Source: a virus. Taken from it: a stretch of 25,936 nucleotides of DNA. The DNA lies in the IMG/VR virus record IMGVR_UViG_3300044608_001352, positions 1 through 25,936 of that record; one strand, written 5' to 3'. Each line of letters begins with the position of its first letter. The first letter of the stretch is position 1. Below the pieces are notes generated by a model. That model did no database searches. It had not been told where the DNA came from and saw only the letters and a program-made list of their open reading frames with translations. A program made the position numbers and the translations under genes. This document shows positions 20,349 through 25,936 of the stretch, one piece after another.

Positions 20349-23300
20349 GTTATCTCGGCAAAATCTCGGCGATCGTCTCGGCGAATACGTCGGATTTTTC
20401 GGCGAAACTGGCGGCGTCCGGCAAAGAGGTGCAGAGTTGGGCGAGGTCGCTCAACTCTGCCGTCAACACGGCGTCTTCCAAGGCGGCGTCGTCGCTGCGC
20501 GGAATCTACACCGAGGCCCAGAAGGCGGAGCGAGCCCTTCAGGCGATCCAGGCTAAGAAGATCAGCTTTAGCGGGTTCGACGCACAGAACCTCGGCGCCG
20601 CCGTCGATAGGATGCGGGCACTGATCTCCGTCACGAAGGAGGTCAACGAGCCGCTGGCAAAGGCGGCCCGCACGCTCGAAAAACTGCCCGCTTCGATGCA
20701 GGGAGGCTTCATCGACGCGATGAAGCGGGCGCAGTTGCAGGCCGAGCGGCTCGCCGTGGAAGTCGACAAGATCGGTTCGGGTGCGATTGTCTCAAACACC
20801 GCCCTGGAAAAGAAGTTTGAGGCTATCGCCGCCCGCGCGATGACTACCGCCGAGGCGGTCAGTAGGCTCAAGGAGGCTGCGCAGGCCGTCAGCGGGCTTG
20901 CGAGCGGAAGCGAGCTTCGCTTCCGCAACCCGGAGTTCGCGGCTGAGATGGCCCGCGCCAAGGGCATCCAGACCCAGGCCGCCGGCACGCCGGGTGGCGA
21001 CTTCTCGGCGATCATTCAGCGGCAGTCGGCCGCTGCGAACGACCTTGCGACGGCGTTTGCCCGCATGGAGGAGTCGCGGCTCACGGCTGGCGGGAACGTC
21101 AAGGCGGCGACGGCGGAGTATGAGCGGCAGTTGACCGTCGTAAAGGCGATCAACTCCGAACTGGAGCAATCGGTCGCCGTCACCAAGATGAACGCGCAAG
21201 GGGCGTCCGGGGCCGTTGTGGCGGCCAATCGGTTCACGCTCAACGAGTCCGACCGCCGCAAAGGCGTTCTCGCACAGCGGAACGCTGCGTCCTTTGATGC
21301 GGCGACCGAAGGCCTCCTGCGGCCGCCGCCTGCCCAAAAGCCAACAGACCTACTTGCCCGCAAGGATGACATCGTAAAGCGATCTGCCGCCCTGGCGTCG
21401 GACCTTCAGGGGTCCATTTCCGGCGACATTGCTGGCCTGGAGAACCTCGCAAGCGCTGCAAAGACGACATCCGGGGCCGTTGGAGTTCTGAAGGACAACC
21501 TCGATCGCGTCGAAAAGGTGCTTGGTTCGCTTGAAGAGAAGCAGGCGCTTCGCAACGCCGCCGAGAGTTTCTCAATGTCGCCGGAAGACTTGGCAAAGAC
21601 CGCCAAGGAAAAGGGCGCCTTCCAGCCTCTCGGCGACCTGGAAAAGTCGGCCGCCGACCTGCGAACGATGCAGGACGAAATGCGGAAACTGAAGGCCGAG
21701 TCTGATTTTGGCGGGTCTGTCGAGAAGGCTTTCGAGGCGTCGAAGATTTCCAAGGCCAAGGCCGAGATCACCACCCTTCAGGGAATCCTCATCAAGATTG
21801 GCGTCACGACGGGGGACGCGGCGGATGCGGTCGATGACCTTGCCGCGGGGTGGAAGAGGGCGACCTCCGAAGTTGGCGGCACCGTCAAGTACGCCAATCA
21901 GTTGAAGGAGGCCGCCGACGGCGCTGCCGAGGCAGTCCAGCAGGCTGTTAACGCCAGCGGCCAGAGGATCGACGTCAAGGGGACGCTGGCAAAAGTCGGC
22001 GACGTCGGCCGCTTCGGCGCCGACAAAGCATCCCTCGCCTTCCAGCAACTCGGCTTCGCCATCGACGACTTCATGTCGTCCACTGGCGGCGTTGACCAGA
22101 AGATTCGCGCCGTCAGCAACAATATTTCGCAGATGGCCTACATCGTCGGCAGTACGAAGGGGCTGTTTATCGCCCTCGGCGTGACGATGGCATCGCAGGC
22201 TGCGGTGATGGCCTACAAGTGGGCCAGTGGCGGAAAGACCGCCGAAGACCAGGCCAAGGCGCTCAACGAAGCCTTGGCGAAGCAAAAGTCCTTGCTTGAA
22301 GACCTGAAGCAGGCGATTGACTCGTTCGCCAGTTCGCTTGGGCGAAATATGTTCTCGAAGCCCGCAGCCGAGGCTCGCGACTTCCAGAAGCAGATCGAGG
22401 AGATCGCCAAAAAGCAAAAGGAGGGCAGGGATGCAACCTTGGCAGACCTTGACCCGACCGTGCAAAAAGAGCGGGCAACGCAGGCCGCCAAGAGGAAGCA
22501 ACTTGAGTCCGAGACAGACATCGGCCGGCGAGTAGTGTTGCAGCAGGAGATTCGGCAGTCGGCGGCTCGTGAGCGAGAGGCCGCCGCGAGGGCGGCGTCG
22601 GCGCCCCCTCCGTCGAAGGACCGCGCGGCAGAGGTTATCAACCGTGCCGGCAGCGCTCTTTTTGCAAGGATGACGCGGGGCAGCGAGACAGTCACAGAGA
22701 GGGACGTCGCCACCCTCGACAGGGCGAGGGCGAGGGCGGGCGAGGTTGGCGCGTCCACGTCTCCGCAAGAGATGCGCGACACGCTGCAAAGGCAGCTTGA
22801 TGAGTTGATTAGCAGCGGCCTCTCCGAAGGCGATGCAGCCGTCTCCGAGTCGATTCGTGAACTTCAGGAACTCATCAGCGCGCTTGAAGCACCGATCAAG
22901 GCTGCCACTGACGCGCTCGCGATCAGCGTCCTCGAAGGCTCCGTAAAGGTTGCGAAGTCACTGGAGGCCACCCAGGCTCTCCTCGACGGCATTTCGTTCA
23001 GCGAGACTCGCGCGGCGGCCGACAAAGCCGCGCAAGAACTTACGAAGGTCGTCGAGGAACTCAAGACTGCCGAAGACCCGAGCCGCATCGCCGAACTCGA
23101 AAAGCAGCGTTCCGCGCTGGAGCAACAATCCTCCGCCTACCGCGCCGCCGCAGAAACAATCCGCACCTTCGCCGACACGATTAAGCGGATCAGCACCGAT
23201 TTGGCGGATCAGGTCGCTGGGGAGGCGCAGTCGTATGCGGATAAGGCGAGGCGGGATGCGAACGCGGCCGCCGCCGCGAAGGGGCAGAACGGCGAGTTCG

Positions 23301-24127
23301 GCCCAAATGGCGAGAGACGCCGCGACGGTGACCTGGAAAGGAACCAAAAAAGAGCCCGCGCGCGTCGCTGGGATGCAGAGGCCGAGGCCCGCCGCGCTCG
23401 GGACGAGGCGGATGCCGTTCGTAAAGAAAACGATCGCGCACGACGTGAGTTCGAGTCACGCAACGACCCAGAGCTGAATGCCGAGCGCAAGAGGCTAGAG
23501 GAACTTCAGGCGACCATCGACAGCAAGGATGCAACCGAAGAGCAGAAGGCCGCCGCTGCTGAAGAGAAGCAGGCCATTCTGAAGCAGCAGCAGCAGCGAT
23601 GGGAGGGCAGCCCAGCGGGGCAGGCGGCGCAGCGTCGCGCAGACTTCGCTGACGAAAAAGCCGCCAGGCAGCAGGAAGAGTTCCGCCAGCAGGACGAACG
23701 CTACCGCGCCGGCCTCCGCGGCCGCGACCTTGGCCTCACCGAAGGCGAGCGGGCCGCCCGCGAGGCGAAAGACGGCCTCCTCGACATCGGCGCCGCCCGC
23801 GACGAGGGGATGCTTGACGCCCAGCAGACCCAGGCCCAGGCCAGCCGCTTCGCCCAAGAGCAGATGCGCTCCGCCGCCCCGGCGATCTTCGAGATGGCCG
23901 ACGCCGTCGCCAACGCAGTCCTCCAGGGGCCGTCGCGGCAGGCTCTTGAGGCTACCGACGTATCCACTGTGGAAGGCAGCCGGGAACTGAACCGCCTCCT
24001 CCGTGGCGACGACGCCGCGAAGAACGTGAACGTCGTCGAACTGGAAAAGCAGAACCAAAAACTCACTGAACTCGTCACCGTGATGAAGGACGTGGCACAG
24101 AAGATGGGCATCGTCCTCGACCTCTAG
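20345..24127 (+). CDS. tail tape measure protein, 1260 aa
   Basis: This is the longest gene of the window, directly after the chaperones, which fixes the assignment. The N-terminal 550 residues are helical and rich in alanine and glutamate. The hydrophobic stretch at about 603-625 (GLFIALGVTMASQAAVMAY) is the usual membrane-like segment of tape measures. The C-terminal half (about 640-1200) is very charged with long arginine/glutamate/alanine helices. Tape measure length sets tail length, so this suggests a long flexible tail. I see no lysozyme or peptidase motif. The ATG overlaps the chaperone stop (ATGA). Confidence 0.93.
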   Translation: MSYLGKISAIVSANTSDFSAKLAASGKEVQSWARSLNSAVNTASSKAASSLRGIYTEAQKAERALQAIQAKKISFSGFDAQNLGAAVDRMRALISVTKEVNEPLAKAARTLEKLPASMQGGFIDAMKRAQLQAERLAVEVDKIGSGAIVSNTALEKKFEAIAARAMTTAEAVSRLKEAAQAVSGLASGSELRFRNPEFAAEMARAKGIQTQAAGTPGGDFSAIIQRQSAAANDLATAFARMEESRLTAGGNVKAATAEYERQLTVVKAINSELEQSVAVTKMNAQGASGAVVAANRFTLNESDRRKGVLAQRNAASFDAATEGLLRPPPAQKPTDLLARKDDIVKRSAALASDLQGSISGDIAGLENLASAAKTTSGAVGVLKDNLDRVEKVLGSLEEKQALRNAAESFSMSPEDLAKTAKEKGAFQPLGDLEKSAADLRTMQDEMRKLKAESDFGGSVEKAFEASKISKAKAEITTLQGILIKIGVTTGDAADAVDDLAAGWKRATSEVGGTVKYANQLKEAADGAAEAVQQAVNASGQRIDVKGTLAKVGDVGRFGADKASLAFQQLGFAIDDFMSSTGGVDQKIRAVSNNISQMAYIVGSTKGLFIALGVTMASQAAVMAYKWASGGKTAEDQAKALNEALAKQKSLLEDLKQAIDSFASSLGRNMFSKPAAEARDFQKQIEEIAKKQKEGRDATLADLDPTVQKERATQAAKRKQLESETDIGRRVVLQQEIRQSAAREREAAARAASAPPPSKDRAAEVINRAGSALFARMTRGSETVTERDVATLDRARARAGEVGASTSPQEMRDTLQRQLDELISSGLSEGDAAVSESIRELQELISALEAPIKAATDALAISVLEGSVKVAKSLEATQALLDGISFSETRAAADKAAQELTKVVEELKTAEDPSRIAELEKQRSALEQQSSAYRAAAETIRTFADTIKRISTDLADQVAGEAQSYADKARRDANAAAAAKGQNGEFGPNGERRRDGDLERNQKRARARRWDAEAEARRARDEADAVRKENDRARREFESRNDPELNAERKRLEELQATIDSKDATEEQKAAAAEEKQAILKQQQQRWEGSPAGQAAQRRADFADEKAARQQEEFRQQDERYRAGLRGRDLGLTEGERAAREAKDGLLDIGAARDEGMLDAQQTQAQASRFAQEQMRSAAPAIFEMADAVANAVLQGPSRQALEATDVSTVEGSRELNRLLRGDDAAKNVNVVELEKQNQKLTELVTVMKDVAQKMGIVLDL

Positions 24128-24136
24128 GAAGAAACA

Positions 24137-24505
24137 ATGGCTGACATTTCTTACGGCGTCGTCATGCGGATCAACAAGGATTTCCTGAACGACTCGATCA
24201 GCGCAAGCAACGTGACGGCTACGATGGATTCGGCCGGCATTAAGAGCGACACCTACACCCTGTCCGCGACCCCGACGGCTATTTCGACCGCGAACATCTC
24301 GGCGGTGGGCCTTGCGTTCGTCCGCTACCTCGCAACGGCGACGATCGCGACCTGCCAGGTGGGCGTCGTCAGTGGCACCTCTTTCGTCTCGTTCGCTTCG
24401 CCCCGCCCCGGCGAGCCGGCCGTCTTTCGGATGGTTTCGGGCTCTTCGTATCAGGCGACGGGCACGAATGGGACTCGGCTCCGCGTTGACGTTACGGAGG
24501 GCTGA
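24137..24505 (+). CDS. hypothetical tail-region protein, 122 aa
   Basis: I do not recognise this protein. It is strand-rich with many threonines and serines, starts MADISYGVVMRINKDFLND and has ISTANISAVGLAFVRYLATATIATCQVG in outline. It may be a small tail-tip or tail-decorating protein. AGGAAG lies seven bases before the ATG. Its stop overlaps the next start by one base (TGATG), so both are co-translated. Confidence 0.78.
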   Translation: MADISYGVVMRINKDFLNDSISASNVTATMDSAGIKSDTYTLSATPTAISTANISAVGLAFVRYLATATIATCQVGVVSGTSFVSFASPRPGEPAVFRMVSGSSYQATGTNGTRLRVDVTEG

Positions 24506-25617
24506 TGCCAAAGCTCGTATCCGAAATATCCGCCGGCCACCAGTTCCAGCGGTCAGCGACCGAAGGCGTCCTCGCGGACTCGCAGACGCGGGTCTTCCGC
24601 ATCCTGTTGAGCCAGGCCGGCGAGGTCGTAGACCCGCAGGTCCACTGCGAGATCAAGATCGGCGACCCGCACCCGGTCAACACGAACGTCTACTGCGTGT
24701 CGTGGGACATCAAGTTCGACGGCGACAGTCGGATGGTGATGCTGGCGACGTTCAATTACCAGTCCACGCCAGCGTCGAGTCAAGACAGCAACGACAGAAA
24801 CCAGGAGCCGCCAGACCTGCGGCCGGCGAATTGGTCAACGAGCGCCAGTCTCATCGAGGTGCCGGCGAAGAGTTGGCGGCGGGTGCCGCAAAATGGCGCC
24901 GCCACCGACCCCGAGCCGGCCGTAAATCCGGCCGGCGATATGTATGACGGCGTGTCTCGCTTCGAGGCCATCGTCACGATCAACATTGAGCAGTTCGAGA
25001 CAAGCGACCCGACTCGGCACGTCCTGTACGCGGGGTGTGTCAACGAGGACGAACTCACCATTGGCTCGCTTACCTGCCCGCCAGGCTCAGTCATGTTTCG
25101 CGGCGTGCAGTGCAAGCCGCACGTCGAGTCGTGGGGCGACGACCCCGCCGCCAATGCTGGCCCGGGCAAGTATCGCGGGTGGATGTGCAACTACGAGTTT
25201 GCGTTTCGGCAGAACTACGTCGAAGGGATATGGGGCGGGCAGGCGACCTACGACGCTGCAATCGGCTGGGACGTGGCCGTGCCGGTGACTGGATTCAGTG
25301 TCAAGTGCCTTCTCAACGCGCAGGATGTTGAGAAGGCCGGGATGCCGCTGAAGCACAAGAGCGGAAAGATCGAGAACTGGCCCAACGGCGCCGCTTTGCC
25401 GGACGGCGTGGCGGCCGGCCAGAAGGCAAGATCAATGGTGCTCGTCCACGAGTACGAAAACGGCGGCGCGTCGCAACTGCCGTCCGCGCAGCCGATCCCG
25501 TTGAACATGGACGGCTCGCCGCGATCTGCGGACGCCAACCCGAAGGTGCTCGTGGTTCGCCGCCGCCCGAACCCGCAAATCAACTTCATAAACACGTTCC
25601 AACTCCGCCTGACATGA
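24505..25617 (+). CDS. hypothetical tail-region protein, 370 aa
   Basis: I do not recognise a family. The protein has a strand-rich N-terminal part (RVFRILLSQAGEVVDPQVHCEIKIGD in outline, then YCVSWDIKFDGDSRMVMLATFNY) and a C-terminal part with NFINTFQLRL. Eight cysteines are scattered and do not form a clear site. The position after the tape measure suggests a distal tail or baseplate part. The 'pH-V...C-sWDI.fdgdsrmv..tf.Y' pattern looks like a domain for forming a ring or hub, which is an inference. GGAGG lies five bases before the ATG. The stop overlaps the next start (ATGA). Confidence 0.8.
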   Translation: MPKLVSEISAGHQFQRSATEGVLADSQTRVFRILLSQAGEVVDPQVHCEIKIGDPHPVNTNVYCVSWDIKFDGDSRMVMLATFNYQSTPASSQDSNDRNQEPPDLRPANWSTSASLIEVPAKSWRRVPQNGAATDPEPAVNPAGDMYDGVSRFEAIVTINIEQFETSDPTRHVLYAGCVNEDELTIGSLTCPPGSVMFRGVQCKPHVESWGDDPAANAGPGKYRGWMCNYEFAFRQNYVEGIWGGQATYDAAIGWDVAVPVTGFSVKCLLNAQDVEKAGMPLKHKSGKIENWPNGAALPDGVAAGQKARSMVLVHEYENGGASQLPSAQPIPLNMDGSPRSADANPKVLVVRRRPNPQINFINTFQLRLT

Positions 25618-25936
25618 AGTCGCCGGACCGCTACCTGATCGGGCCGGGCCTGCGCACGAAACTGCGCGAGGTCATTACGCGCGTTGACGGAATGCCGGAC
25701 GGCGGCGGCGCGGACACGATTCCGGTGCGGTTGCAGGATATGCCGCGCGGCGGCCAGCCGCTGCGCATCGGCAAGACCACCGCAACGTGGACAAAAAACA
25801 CCCTTGCCACGATCACGCTCTACGAATCCGGCACACCTCCGAACGAGACCGCCAGCACGCCGCCGAAGACGCTAGAGGGCTGCGTGAACAAGTGGGGCGA
25901 CGTCCAGGCGAACAAGTGGGTCGGGCTCCAGCGAGG
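25614..25936 (+). CDS. hypothetical tail-region protein, 5' part (runs off the right edge)
   Basis: The frame opens with ATG at 25614, overlapping the previous stop (ATGA), and stays open to the end of the window, giving 107 residues. It begins MKSPDRYLIGPGLRTKLREVITRVD, continues with a glycine-rich loop and strands (LRIGKTTATWTKNTLATITLY), and then WGDVQANKWVGLQR. I know no function. It is probably another virion protein of the tail module. Confidence 0.75.
   Translation, partial: MKSPDRYLIGPGLRTKLREVITRVDGMPDGGGADTIPVRLQDMPRGGQPLRIGKTTATWTKNTLATITLYESGTPPNETASTPPKTLEGCVNKWGDVQANKWVGLQR

Overview
This window looks like part of the genome of a tailed double-stranded DNA phage, or a prophage, of a GC-rich bacterium. 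The evidence is an unbroken siphovirus-type head and tail operon running rightwards from about 6.4 kb to the right edge: HNH nuclease, P27-type small terminase, large terminase, portal, protease, HK97-fold capsid, connectors, tail terminator, tail tube, frameshifted tail chaperones and a 1260-residue tape measure. The host cannot be named from the sequence. No integrase, tRNA, attachment site or chromosomal gene is visible, so lytic phage and prophage cannot be told apart.

Left block (1-5747, all minus strand). Twelve complete small genes and the first bases of a thirteenth read leftwards, probably from a promoter near 5793-5821. Most have no recognisable function. Exceptions are an excisionase-like helix-turn-helix protein (5133-5747), a protein with an LPD1-like domain and a zinc-peptidase motif HEWFH (2051-3061), and a zinc-ribbon protein (971-1702). 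The block is cassette-like. Many genes share a translation leader of the form AGGANCCCCGAMC followed by ATG or GTG, and most of those also share their first codons (Met-Glu/Lys/Gln-Thr). Most genes are followed by a GC-rich hairpin. A 14-base motif and an ACGTTCGGGG motif recur between genes.

Divergent control region (5748-6443). It holds the predicted leftward promoter, a short perfect dyad, an array of 12 complete 17-bp tandem repeats (5984-6202), a pair of about 20-bp imperfect repeats, and no convincing gene. It is the best candidate for a replication origin or switch region.

Right block (6444-25936, all plus strand). Genes are tightly packed, many with ATGA-type overlaps. DNA packaging comes first: an HNH protein with eight zinc ribbons, TerS and TerL. 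Head genes follow: portal, a bacterioferritin-family protein, an enlarged prohead protease, and the capsid protein with an N-terminal coiled coil. After these come a probable decoration protein, a GT-A-type glycosyltransferase, connectors and tail genes. The right edge cuts through a gene after two tail-region proteins of unknown function.

The most unusual content is the full-length bacterioferritin homologue with an altered di-iron site between portal and protease. Next are the repeated gene leader of the left block, the 17-bp repeat array, the glycosyltransferase in the head operon, and the protease tail with two related modules and a four-cysteine motif.
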